Shown here piece by piece: positions 17,719 through 26,076 of a stretch of 64,000 nucleotides of DNA. The notes beneath the pieces were generated by a model. The model was not told the origin of the DNA. It made no database searches and worked only from the letters and a program-made list of their open reading frames with translations. The translations under genes were made by a program, and so were the position numbers. The number at the start of each line of letters is the position of its first letter. The first letter of the stretch is position 1. The stretch is from an uncultured Atopobiaceae bacterium (GTDB lineage: Bacteria; Actinomycetota; Coriobacteriia; Coriobacteriales; Atopobiaceae), in NCBI GenBank assembly GCA_934792625.1, contig CAKVON010000004.1:62001-126000 (forward strand), written 5' to 3'.

Positions 17719-18393
17719 CTAGCGGGAGATGGTGCCGTCGGCGACGAGCTTGTCGATGTCGCCTTGGCTCAGCTCGCGGCCCTGGGGCAGCACCACGAAG
17801 CAGCGGTCGCCGAGCTCCTCGATCGAGCCGCCGACGCCGCAGGACAGTCCGGCGCAGAAGTCGAAGATGCGCTTGGCGGCGTCGATGTTGGTGTTGCGGA
17901 ACGACAGCACCACGGGCTGGTTGGTGCGGACTCGACGGACGACCGTCTGGACGTCATCGTAGGACTGCGGCTTGAGCACATAGGGAGGCAGCTGGCTGGA
18001 CGACGGGCGTGGGATGGCCGTCAGGGGACGCTCGGTCGAAACGTGCGAGGCGCCAGAGTAGTCGTTGTGCGCATACGACGCGGGCTCGGTGGTCGTTGGG
18101 GCGTACGACTGCACGGGACGGCGCTCGGACTCATAGCCCATGCCAGGCTGCGGGCGCGGCTCGATGTCGCCGTTGCCGCCGAGGGGACGGCCGGAGCGGG
18201 TGTAGACCGATACGCTGTCCGCGGCGGGACGCGGCGAGTTGCCCAACAGGCCAGTGCCACGCTCCTCGACGGGCGCGGCCTGATCGTCGTTGTAGTAGCC
18301 ATCGTCGTAGCCGTCGTCAAAGCCGTCGTCGTAATAGCCATCGTCGGCGGGCTGGGGACGAAGCTTGTCCTTCAGGTTGTCCAGAAAGCTCAT
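17719..18393 (-). CDS. sepF: Cell division protein SepF
   Basis: Membrane anchor for FtsZ in bacteria without FtsA. The 224-residue protein has the N-terminal amphipathic membrane helix (MSFLDNLKDKL), a long linker with an Asp/Tyr/Gly-rich low-complexity block (residues about 17-38), and the globular SepF domain from about residue 138 with PQSYDDVQTVVRRVRTNQPV, LSFRNTNIDAAKRIFDF and GLSCGVGG. The start has AAGGAAGGGGAG upstream. Its place after ftsZ, pgeF and yggS is the standard actinobacterial order. The Asp/Tyr-rich linker resembles the tail of NusB in this window. Confidence 0.94.
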   Translation of the reverse strand: MSFLDNLKDKLRPQPADDGYYDDGFDDGYDDGYYNDDQAAPVEERGTGLLGNSPRPAADSVSVYTRSGRPLGGNGDIEPRPQPGMGYESERRPVQSYAPTTTEPASYAHNDYSGASHVSTERPLTAIPRPSSSQLPPYVLKPQSYDDVQTVVRRVRTNQPVVLSFRNTNIDAAKRIFDFCAGLSCGVGGSIEELGDRCFVVLPQGRELSQGDIDKLVADGTISR

Positions 18394-18488
18394 GTCGCGC
18401 TCCCCTTCCTTGGTATCGCATCGTCCCTTGTGACGATGCCCTCGTTCGGGACGGATGGGCCGATGCCCATGTCCCATGGTTCTTCTCG

Positions 18489-19208
18489 CTAGTTGCCAAA
18501 CGGGTAGGCGGGATCGAACGCGACCCTACCCAGCCTGACGAGCGTGGACCCCTCCTCGATGGCGATCGGGAAGTCGTCGCTCATGCCACACGAAAGCGTC
18601 GGCAGGCTGACACCATGATGCCGTTCGAGCTCGTCACGCAACTCGCGAAGGCCACAGAAGGTCCTCCTGGCGGCGTCCGCGTCATGCGCGGGAGCCATGG
18701 TCATGAGGCCTTCGACCTCGATGCCCTCGAGCTCCATTATGCGTCCGAAGGCCTCGCGCGCCTCGTCCGGGGTCATGCCGGACTTGGACTGCTCGCCCGA
18801 GACGTTGACCTCGAGAAGCACATGCGAGGTGACCGCGTGGGTCCGGCTGCGCTTGGCGACGTCTTGGGCAAGGGTCTCCCCCGAAATCGAGTGGATCTTG
18901 CGGACCCTGCCCACGACCTGGTTGATCTTGTTCTTCTGGAGGTTGCCGATCATGTCGAACGAGATCGGTTCGACTCCGTCGACCTCGGCGAGGCCCGCGA
19001 GCTTGCGCACGAGCTCCTGGGGGCGGTTCTCGGCAAAGTGACGCCAACCCGCGCGCCAGGAGGCAACGACCTCGGGGACGTCGACCGTCTTGGAGACAGC
19101 AACGACGTCGACCTCGGCGACGTCGCGACCAGCCGCCGCGCATGCCTCGGAGACGCGAGACAGGATCGCTTCCCTTCTGCGTTGGGAAAAGCGTTCGTAC
19201 TCCTCCAT
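18489..19208 (-). CDS. yggS: YggS family pyridoxal phosphate-binding protein
   Basis: PLP homeostasis protein (PLPBP/YggS) with an alanine-racemase-like barrel. The PLP lysine is in VAVSKTVD; other family motifs are HFAENRPQEL, FDMIGNLQKNK, EVNVSGEQSKSGM, GLMTMAP and SCGMSDDFPIAIEEGST with RLGRVAF near the end. The 239-residue start at 19208 has GGAAGG 7 bases upstream; an ATG at 19223 would add five residues and is also possible. It acts in the cytoplasm, buffering PLP and affecting amino acid balance. It follows pgeF by 76 bases. Confidence 0.93.
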   Translation of the reverse strand: MEEYERFSQRRREAILSRVSEACAAAGRDVAEVDVVAVSKTVDVPEVVASWRAGWRHFAENRPQELVRKLAGLAEVDGVEPISFDMIGNLQKNKINQVVGRVRKIHSISGETLAQDVAKRSRTHAVTSHVLLEVNVSGEQSKSGMTPDEAREAFGRIMELEGIEVEGLMTMAPAHDADAARRTFCGLRELRDELERHHGVSLPTLSCGMSDDFPIAIEEGSTLVRLGRVAFDPAYPFGN

Positions 19209-19284
19209 CGAGATGCCTTCCATCAATCCTGACGCCCCCTACACCAGTGATGCCAAACGTGCCGCAGACGATACCACCCGAGGG

Positions 19285-20088
19285 TTACCGCCTCATGAAC
19301 GCGACGGCACCGTGACGACCGCACTTGCCGCCGGATTCCCTGTAGGAGAAGTACCTGTCGCAGGCGATGGCGGTGGAGATGCCCGAGTCCACGATCATGG
19401 CTGCGTCGGCGCCCGCGTCGAGAAGCGCGGAGCGAATGGCCTCGAGCAGGGAGAGCCTGCGCTCCCCCGCGACCACGCGCTCGCCGAACTCGGCGACGAA
19501 CCTCCGCAGCAGGTCATCGGAGACCTCGTAGTCGATGCCCGCGATGTGCGGTCCAACATAGCAGCTCACCTCGCCGGGCTCGCGGCCCGTCTCCGCGCAC
19601 AGCGCGCCGAGCGCCTTGCCCGCGATGCGGCCGATGGTGCCACGCCAGCCCGAGTGGGCGACGGCGAAGCCGCCCTCACAAGCCAGGATGACGCTCGCGC
19701 AGTCGGCAAAGCACAGCATCACGGGGACGTCGGGCGCCACGCACACGATGGCGTCACACCCTCGCGCCACGTCCTGTCGGACGGAGGCAAGCGAGGCGGG
19801 CGATCCGTCGCGGATGACGCGAACCTCGGTGCCGTGGACCTGGTTGGGAACGACGAGCGAGCCAAGCAGCTCCTCCCCGCCCATCGCGGCAAGCACGCGC
19901 CTGCGGTTCTCGGCAACGCTTGCGGGCTCATCGCCCACGTGCGTGCCGAGGTTGAGGCTGTCGAACGGAGCCTCGGAGACTCCACCGCGACGACCCGTGA
20001 ACGCGAGCGTGACCCCGCCCGGACGACCTGGGTCGCCGAGCAGGGCCACGCCCTCGCACTCGCTGCTCTTGAGAAGCGGTGCCGCCAT
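19285..20088 (-). CDS. pgeF: Peptidoglycan editing factor / multicopper polyphenol oxidoreductase family
   Basis: YfiH/PgeF family, cytoplasmic; in E. coli PgeF prevents incorporation of wrong amino acids such as L-Ser into muropeptides. The 267 residues carry the metal and active-site motifs: PNQVHGTEV (His), CFADCASVIL (Cys), AVAHSGWRGT (His), and GPHIAGIDYEVSD. The start ATG shares one base with the ftsZ stop codon (TAATG), so translation is coupled to FtsZ. Its place in the operon fits cell wall quality control at division. Confidence 0.9.
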   Translation of the reverse strand: MAAPLLKSSECEGVALLGDPGRPGGVTLAFTGRRGGVSEAPFDSLNLGTHVGDEPASVAENRRRVLAAMGGEELLGSLVVPNQVHGTEVRVIRDGSPASLASVRQDVARGCDAIVCVAPDVPVMLCFADCASVILACEGGFAVAHSGWRGTIGRIAGKALGALCAETGREPGEVSCYVGPHIAGIDYEVSDDLLRRFVAEFGERVVAGERRLSLLEAIRSALLDAGADAAMIVDSGISTAIACDRYFSYRESGGKCGRHGAVAFMRR

Positions 20089-21206
20089 TAGGCGCGGCTG
20101 TGCTTCAGGAACTCGGGGATGTCGAACTCCTTGGTGCCGAACTCGTTGGAAGCGGCGGCGGGACGGGCGGCAGGCGCGCTGGCAGCAGGCTGCTTGCGCG
20201 GCCTGGACGGGGTCAGACGAAGGCTGTCCTCGAGGGTCGGCTGCGCGTTGACGTCCTCGAAGCCGGTGGCAATGACCGTGACGCGGACCTGGTCGCCGAG
20301 CGACTCGTCCACGACGGTACCGAAGATGATGTTGGCCTCGGGGTCGACGTTGGAGGCCACCAGGTCGGCGGCGTCGTTGATCTCCTGGATGCCGAGGTCC
20401 TTGTTGCCCGCGATGGAGAGAAGGACGCGCGTGGCTCCGTCGATGGAGCTCTCGAGCAGACGGCTGGAGATGGCCTCCTGGGCGGCGTCGGCGGCGCGGT
20501 TGTCGCTGGAGGCGATGCCGATGCCCATCATGGCGGTGCCGGCACCACGCATGATGGTGCAGACGTCGGCGAAGTCGAGGTTGATCAGGCCGGGAACCGT
20601 GATCAGGTCGGTGATGCCCTGCGTGCCCTGGCACAGCACGTCGTCGGCCATGCGGAAGGCCTCGAGCATCGTGGTCTTCTTCTCCGCGATGGAGAGAAGG
20701 TTGTCGTTGGGGATGACGATCAGCGTGTCGACGGCGTCGGAGAGGTTCTTGATGCCATCGGTGGCGGACTTGGCGCGCTTGCGGCCCTCGAACGAGAAGG
20801 GCTTGGTGACGACGGCGACGGTCAGGGCGCCGATGTCGTTCTTGGCGATGTCGGCGACCACGGGAGCGGCGCCGGTGCCGGTGCCGCCACCCTCGCCGGC
20901 GGTGATGAAGACCATGTCGGCGCCGGCAAGGGCGGCCTTGATCTCGTCACGGCTCTCGTCGGCGGCCTGGGCGCCAACCTCGGGGTTGGCGCCGGCGCCG
21001 AGGCCCTTGGTGATGTCGGTGCCGATGTGGACCTTGATGTCGGCGTCGGAGATGGCGAGCGCCTGCGCGTCGGTGTTGATGGCAACGAACTCGACGCCGC
21101 GGATGCCCTCCTCGATCATGCGGTTGACGGCGTTGGTGCCGCCACCGCCCACGCCGACGACCTTGATGACGGCGAGGTAGTTGCTCGGGATTTCGGTCTC
21201 GTTCAT
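20088..21206 (-). CDS. ftsZ: Cell division protein FtsZ
   Basis: Tubulin-like GTPase that forms the Z-ring. The 372-residue protein has [16 protein letters not shown], the GTP-binding [14 protein letters not shown], the T7 synergy loop NLDFADV, a variable linker rich in Pro/Ala, and a C-terminal peptide ([11 protein letters not shown]) for SepF binding. I chose the ATG at 21206, which has the best Shine-Dalgarno of the region (AAGGAGGAACC); an upstream in-frame ATG at 21308 would add a basic 34-residue tail unlike FtsZ. No ftsA is present. A terminator and AT-rich promoter region separate it from ftsQ. Confidence 0.97.
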   Translation of the reverse strand: MNETEIPSNYLAVIKVVGVGGGGTNAVNRMIEEGIRGVEFVAINTDAQALAISDADIKVHIGTDITKGLGAGANPEVGAQAADESRDEIKAALAGADMVFITAGEGGGTGTGAAPVVADIAKNDIGALTVAVVTKPFSFEGRKRAKSATDGIKNLSDAVDTLIVIPNDNLLSIAEKKTTMLEAFRMADDVLCQGTQGITDLITVPGLINLDFADVCTIMRGAGTAMMGIGIASSDNRAADAAQEAISSRLLESSIDGATRVLLSIAGNKDLGIQEINDAADLVASNVDPEANIIFGTVVDESLGDQVRVTVIATGFEDVNAQPTLEDSLRLTPSRPRKQPAASAPAARPAAASNEFGTKEFDIPEFLKHSRA

Positions 21207-21308
21207 GGTTCCTCCTTGCGGGGTCCTGGTCTGGACGGGAGCCTTGCGGGCGCCACGGTCCGTTGCCTTTGCCTTGGTGCTATGTGTCGTGCTCTTGCTG
21301 CTAGCCAT

Positions 21309-21401
21309 GTGTCAAACCCTAAAGTTCAAGTTAAAGTCTATGCAAGGTATAAAGCGCGTTATATTGGCACAACCACGGCAAAGAATTCAACTGTTGTGGA
21401 C
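21309..21401 (-). promoter_or_regulatory. AT-rich ftsZ promoter region
   Basis: This stretch is much richer in A+T than its surroundings. On the minus strand it has -10-like hexamers TATAAC (21358-21363) and TATACC (21346-21351), with TTGAAT and TTGTGC upstream at non-ideal spacing. It lies just after the ftsQ terminator, so ftsZ probably starts its own transcript here; which hexamer is used is uncertain. Confidence 0.5.
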
Positions 21402-21461
21402 AAAAAATGAAAACCGCAGGCAGATGGCCCGTCGACGACAGACGGCGACGAATCATCTGCC
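21402..21461 (-). terminator. Terminator after ftsQ
   Basis: On the minus strand GGCAGATG (21454-21461) pairs perfectly with CATCTGCC (21419-21426), enclosing a further CGTCG/CGACG stem, and is followed by TTTTCATTTTTT. It lies 17 bases after the ftsQ stop and separates the long mraZ-ftsQ unit from ftsZ. Confidence 0.8.
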
Positions 21462-21477
21462 TGGCAAAAGAGTTGCG

Positions 21478-22572
21478 TCAGCCCTCGTCAGAACCTTGCG
21501 CCTCATCAGATTCCTGCGAGGTATCGCCCTGGTCCTTCTCGGAATCCGAGCCCTTGGAGGACGCCGTGGTCACGGCCTTGGTCTTGGCGCTCGTCGTGTC
21601 GACGACGCGGGCACCGCTGCCCTCGGCAAGCTCGCCCGCGGAGAACGAGACCTTTCGGAACGACGGCGAGGATGGCGTACGCACGTCGATGTAGGTGACC
21701 GAGTTGGGGTTCTCCTTGAGAATCTGCTCGATGACCTGCTCCTTGGAGGAGATGTCGCCCGTCGAGCCCAGCGACACCTCCACGCCGCTCTTGAGGGTCA
21801 CCGAGATCGACTCGGTGCTCGCGGCCGAGAAGGACGAGATCTTGGCCCTGAACCCCTTGGAAAAGCCGCTGAGGTACTCGAGCACGGCCTTCATGCAGGA
21901 ATCGGACACGGCCGTCGCCGCCTTGGGCGACACCGACGACGGGACGTCGGTCACGAGCAGGCAATCGAGCTTCGTGGCGAGCCTGGTGGCGGCCGCCACC
22001 GCCGTCTCGTCCCCCTTGCGTTCGAGCGTCGCGGGCTCGAGCCACACGCCGTCGTCCGACAGGTACCAGGCGACCTCACCGGACCCCAAAAGCACCAGGG
22101 CACCGACCTTTCGCTCGGTCACCTGGATGGAAAGCTTGTCCGGAAAGACGCGAGTCACGTGGACGGACCCTGCCCAGGGGTTGCGTTGGACGTTCTCCTC
22201 GATCTTCTCGGCATCGAAGTTGAGCAGCGTCGTGCCCGCCTCGACGTTCGCGAGCTTGGCGATGGCGTCTGAGGTCATGTGCTCGGTCGCCTGCGCGTCG
22301 ATGCTCGTGATGGTGAACACCGGCAGCTGCGACAGGATGAGAAGAACGACGACGCCCACGACAGCCAGGATGGCCACCACGCCCGCGAAAAGGGCGGGCA
22401 GCGGCAGTCCCGACAGCGGGCCTCCGCTCCTGAGGGCGGGGGCGGCGGGACGCGGCGCGCTCGTGCGGGCGGCACGCGCCGACGGACGAACGTCCATGCG
22501 CAGGCCGCCGGACTTGCCACCCCTACGAGAAGGGCCCGAGAAACTTGACTTCCGGCCGTAGCTCGATGCCAT
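21478..22572 (-). CDS. ftsQ: Cell division protein FtsQ/DivIB
   Basis: Bitopic divisome protein linking the early ring to septal synthesis. The 364 residues have a basic cytoplasmic N-terminus (about 50), one membrane helix (ALFAGVVAILAVVGVVVLLI), a POTRA domain beginning FTITSIDAQ, and the FtsQ beta domain with RVFPDKLSIQVTERKV. The C-terminal 50 residues are acidic, rich in Ser/Asp/Glu and probably disordered. The ATG at 22572 overlaps murB by 50 bases and has GAGGG 6 bases upstream. Confidence 0.9.
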   Translation of the reverse strand: MASSYGRKSSFSGPSRRGGKSGGLRMDVRPSARAARTSAPRPAAPALRSGGPLSGLPLPALFAGVVAILAVVGVVVLLILSQLPVFTITSIDAQATEHMTSDAIAKLANVEAGTTLLNFDAEKIEENVQRNPWAGSVHVTRVFPDKLSIQVTERKVGALVLLGSGEVAWYLSDDGVWLEPATLERKGDETAVAAATRLATKLDCLLVTDVPSSVSPKAATAVSDSCMKAVLEYLSGFSKGFRAKISSFSAASTESISVTLKSGVEVSLGSTGDISSKEQVIEQILKENPNSVTYIDVRTPSSPSFRKVSFSAGELAEGSGARVVDTTSAKTKAVTTASSKGSDSEKDQGDTSQESDEAQGSDEG

Positions 22573-23440
22573 GTTTGTCCCTCACCCTCCTGAACATCTC
22601 GCGCATGACCGAGAGCACGTCCTCGGCGGTGGCGCCCCCGTTGTTGACGATGAAGTTGGCGTGCACCTCGGAGACCTCGGCGCGCCCGACCGAATAGCCC
22701 TTGAGCCCGCAGTCCTCCAGCAGGCGGCCGACGGACTGGTCGGGAGGGTTGCGGAAGACCGAGCCGCAGCTGGGCTTGCCCAAGGGCTGCGAGCGACGCC
22801 GGCGGGCCAGGCGACGCTCCATGTCGCGCGAGATCTCGTCCTTGCGGGCGGGATCGAGCGAGAAGGTGGCCTCGAGGATGAGCTCGTTGGGAGGGATCGG
22901 GCTGTAGCGGTACCCCCACTCGACCTCGTCGCCGGAATAGCGGTGCAGGCTGCCGTCGGGACGGAGCACGATCAGGCTGCGCACGGCACGGCCGATCCAC
23001 TCGTCGCGAGACCCCGCGTCCATGGAAACGGCACCCCCGACGGTGCCGGGAATGCCGGCGCAGCACTCGAGGCCGGAAAGGCCGCGCTTGTAGGCCTCGT
23101 TGACCAAACGCGACAGGATGGCCCCCGCGCCGGCGGTGATGGTGTCGTCGCCGGGGTCGGCCCCGATGCGCGAGAAGTCACGACCGAGCAGGATGACGCA
23201 GCCGTCATAGCCCTCGTCGCTCACCAGGACGTTGGAGCCCTTGCCCAAGACGACCCACTCGACGCCCTCGCGGTCGAGGACCTCGACGGTACGCTTGAGC
23301 GCCGCCAGGTCGTTTGGCTTGACGAGAAGGGCGGCGGGCCCGCCGATTCGCCAGGTGGTCCTGCGGCTCATCCGCTCGTCGCGGCTGACCTCGGCGTCGA
23401 CGGCGCCCGACAGCGCCATATATGCGTTGAACAGGCTCAC
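22523..23440 (-). CDS. murB: UDP-N-acetylenolpyruvoylglucosamine reductase
   Basis: NADPH/FAD enzyme forming UDP-MurNAc. The 305-residue protein has the FAD-binding RRTTWRIGGPA, VVLGKGSNVLVSD and GIPGTVGGAVSMDAG, the active-site Ser in GKPSCGSVFRNP, and the terminal ANFIVNNGGATAEDV; this is the type I form. It starts with GTG at 23440, three bases after the murC stop. Cytoplasmic. Confidence 0.95.
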   Translation of the reverse strand: MSLFNAYMALSGAVDAEVSRDERMSRRTTWRIGGPAALLVKPNDLAALKRTVEVLDREGVEWVVLGKGSNVLVSDEGYDGCVILLGRDFSRIGADPGDDTITAGAGAILSRLVNEAYKRGLSGLECCAGIPGTVGGAVSMDAGSRDEWIGRAVRSLIVLRPDGSLHRYSGDEVEWGYRYSPIPPNELILEATFSLDPARKDEISRDMERRLARRRRSQPLGKPSCGSVFRNPPDQSVGRLLEDCGLKGYSVGRAEVSEVHANFIVNNGGATAEDVLSVMREMFRRVRDKHGIELRPEVKFLGPFS

Positions 23441-23443
23441 GCG

Positions 23444-24859
23444 CTAGGCCTTTGCCCCGCGCTCGCGCATGGCCTCGATAAAGGCAGGCCCGATCGCGGT
23501 GACGTCGCCCGCGCCCTGCGTGATGAGGATGTCGCCCGGGCGGCACTCGTCGCACAGCGCCTCGACGAGCTCGTGGCGGTTGGGCACGTAGCGAACGTCG
23601 GCGACATGCCCGTTCTCGACGACCGAGTTCGCGATGGTCTTGCCCGAGATGCCGGGGATGGGCATCTCGCCGGCAGGGAACACGTCCATCACGAAGAGCA
23701 CGTCGGCGGCGTCGAACGCCGAGCCAAACTGCTTTGCCAGCGACTCGGTGCGCGAGTAGCGGTGCGGCTGGAAGCACACGACCACGCGCTCGAACTCCAG
23801 GTCGCGGGCGGCCGCCAGGGTCGCGGCAACCTCGGTGGGGTGGTGGCCGTAGTCGTCGATGACGGTGACGCCGGCGACGTCACCCACATGGGTGAAGCGA
23901 CGGTGGGCTCCGCCGAAGCCGCTGAGGCCCTCGGCGGCGGCATCCAAATCGATGCCCAGCACGTCGGCGACGGCGATGGCCGCGGTGGCATTGGCCATGT
24001 TGTGGCGGCCGGGGTTGGCCTTGATCGTGACGGGCACGACGCGGCCGTCGGGAGCCTTGACCGAGAAGTGGCTGGCGAGCTTGTGGTGGCTGTCCTCGGG
24101 CAGGCAGACGTAGTCGCACGACCCGTCGAAGCCATAGGTCACCACGCGACGGCCGGTGGAGCGGGCCAGCTCGACGCAGTGAGGCACGTCACCGTTGATG
24201 ACGACGCAACCGGCATCGCCGACGAGGTCCATGAACTTGCAGAAGGTCTTCTCGACGTTCTCGAGGGTGCCGTAGTGGTCGAGGTGGTCTGCCTCGATGT
24301 TGGTGACGACGGCGACCTCGGGGTCGAGGTAGAGGAAGGAGCCGTCGGACTCGTCGGCCTCGCACACGAAGTAGCCACCGCGGCCGTCGCGGCCGTTGGT
24401 GCCGTACTCCTCGACGATGCCACCGATGAGAAACGACGGGTCCTTGCCCACGTGGTCGAGCATGGAGGCGACCATCGAGGACGTGGTGGTCTTGCCGTGC
24501 GTGCCGGCGACCGCGACCTCGTGGAAGCCCTCGCCCAGCGCGGCGAGCATCTTGGCACGGGGCCAGACGTCAATCCCCAGCTCGCGGGCGCGGATGACCT
24601 CGGGGTTGGTCTCGGGGATGGCCGAGGAGGTCACGACGACGTCGGGCGCGACGGCATCGATGGTGGGGGCCTCGTGGCCGATGTGGACCTCGATGCCCGC
24701 CTCCTCGAGCTCGCGCACGTAGCGCGAGGCCTTGAGGTCGCTGCCGGTCACGTGGCAGCCGCGCTGGTGCAGGACGAGCGCGATGCCGCTCATGCCGGCG
24801 CCGCCGATGCCGATGAAGTGCGCGCGGCCAATGGGCTGCGCGACGGAAGAATCGCTCAT
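23444..24859 (-). CDS. murC: UDP-N-acetylmuramate--L-alanine ligase
   Basis: Adds L-Ala to UDP-MurNAc using ATP. The 471 residues show the N-terminal FIGIGGAGMSGIA, the P-loop VAGTHGKTTTSSMV, the central EADESDGSFL and IEADHLDHYG, NATAAIAVA, and the C-terminal DDYGHHPTEVAATL and FQPHRYSRT. The start has AGGAGA 5 bases upstream. It is in order after murG in the division operon. Confidence 0.96.
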   Translation of the reverse strand: MSDSSVAQPIGRAHFIGIGGAGMSGIALVLHQRGCHVTGSDLKASRYVRELEEAGIEVHIGHEAPTIDAVAPDVVVTSSAIPETNPEVIRARELGIDVWPRAKMLAALGEGFHEVAVAGTHGKTTTSSMVASMLDHVGKDPSFLIGGIVEEYGTNGRDGRGGYFVCEADESDGSFLYLDPEVAVVTNIEADHLDHYGTLENVEKTFCKFMDLVGDAGCVVINGDVPHCVELARSTGRRVVTYGFDGSCDYVCLPEDSHHKLASHFSVKAPDGRVVPVTIKANPGRHNMANATAAIAVADVLGIDLDAAAEGLSGFGGAHRRFTHVGDVAGVTVIDDYGHHPTEVAATLAAARDLEFERVVVCFQPHRYSRTESLAKQFGSAFDAADVLFVMDVFPAGEMPIPGISGKTIANSVVENGHVADVRYVPNRHELVEALCDECRPGDILITQGAGDVTAIGPAFIEAMRERGAKA

Positions 24860-24940
24860 TCGATCTCCTAAACAAGACGTGTTGGCGCGAGACACCGCAC
24901 AGGCGCTGCACCCCGCTATCCTCTTATCGTAACGCGCGGG

Positions 24941-26074
24941 CTATGCGCGTGCGGCCGAGGCCTCCTCAACCCTGTCCGCAAGCACAGAGGCTGCACCTGC
25001 GGAGGCAAGGCCACGGGCCGACTCGCGCATCCTCGCGAGCTCGTCGGCGTCGTCCAGCAGGCCCAACAGCGTTGCCGAGAAGGACCTCGAGTCAAGCTCG
25101 TCGTCCATGACGAGGCGGGCGGCGCCGCAGTCAACCAGCAGGTGCGCGTTGGTCGTCTGGTGGTCGGCCGTCGCGAACGGGTACGGCACCAGGATCGACG
25201 GGGCCGCCAGGGCCGAGATCTCGGCGATCGACGACGCGCCGGCGCGCGAGACGACGAGGTCGGCCGCGGCGAGCAGGTTGCCCATGTCCTTGATGTAGGG
25301 CACCACCTGGTAGCGCTGCCGCTCCTCCGGAGTGAGCGCCAGCGCCTCGACCGTGGCGTCGTAGCCGTCGGCGCCGGTCGAGTGGATGACGTGGACGTCC
25401 TCGCGAGAGAGCAGCTCGCCCTTGAGGTTGGCCACGGCGCTGTTGAGGTGGGCGGCGCCCAGGCTGCCGCCAAAGACCAGCAGCATGCGCGCGTCCGCGG
25501 GCACCCCATGGTCGTCGCGGCCGCGCGCGCCGTCCGCCTCGACGACGCTGCGGCGCACGGGGTTGCCCGTCACACAGACGCGGGAGGGGTCGGCGACGAG
25601 CGGCTCGAACACCTTGGTGGCGGCGGGAAACGCCACGCACACGCGAGTCGCCTTCTTCGCCGACGTCTTGTTGGCGAGGCCGGGGACGGAGTTCTGCTCG
25701 TGTATCACGATGGGGACGCCGTGCCCATGGCACCAGTCCAGAAGGGGCAGCTCGACGTAGGCGCCAAAGCCCACGGCAACATCCGGGGCGCCGACCTGCG
25801 AGAATCGCTTGCCCAGGACCGACTTCGCGGCGCGGATCTTCCACAGTGCCGTGACGAGCGTCCAGGGGCGCGAGCGGTCGAATCCGCGGACCGAGATGGG
25901 AACGAAGTCGAAGCCCGCCTCGGGGACGAGCTTGGCCTCCAGGCGCGTCGGCTGGCCATAGAACGTGACGTGGTGGCCACGCGAGGTCAGCTCCTCTGCC
26001 AGGGCGAGGGCGGGGTTCACGTGCCCCGCGGTGCCTCCTGCGGCGATTGCGACCTCAAGCTTCTTCTCTGCCAC
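24941..26074 (-). CDS. murG: UDP-GlcNAc transferase to lipid I (MurG)
   Basis: Membrane-associated GT28 glycosyltransferase making lipid II. The 377 residues have the N-terminal IAAGGTAGHVNPALALAEEL, the second G-loop VFGGSLGAAHLN, PYIKDMGNLLAAADLVVSRAGASSIAEI and the terminal PYPFATADHQTTNA. It starts with GTG at 26074 behind AGGAGG, two bases after the ftsW stop. Confidence 0.96.
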   Translation of the reverse strand: MAEKKLEVAIAAGGTAGHVNPALALAEELTSRGHHVTFYGQPTRLEAKLVPEAGFDFVPISVRGFDRSRPWTLVTALWKIRAAKSVLGKRFSQVGAPDVAVGFGAYVELPLLDWCHGHGVPIVIHEQNSVPGLANKTSAKKATRVCVAFPAATKVFEPLVADPSRVCVTGNPVRRSVVEADGARGRDDHGVPADARMLLVFGGSLGAAHLNSAVANLKGELLSREDVHVIHSTGADGYDATVEALALTPEERQRYQVVPYIKDMGNLLAAADLVVSRAGASSIAEISALAAPSILVPYPFATADHQTTNAHLLVDCGAARLVMDDELDSRSFSATLLGLLDDADELARMRESARGLASAGAASVLADRVEEASAARA

Positions 26075-26076
26075 GA

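Noticed and set aside
22571-24871. A 766-residue open frame on the plus strand opposite murB and murC
   Set aside because: Antisense to clear Mur enzymes, no recognisable motif, and no start signal.
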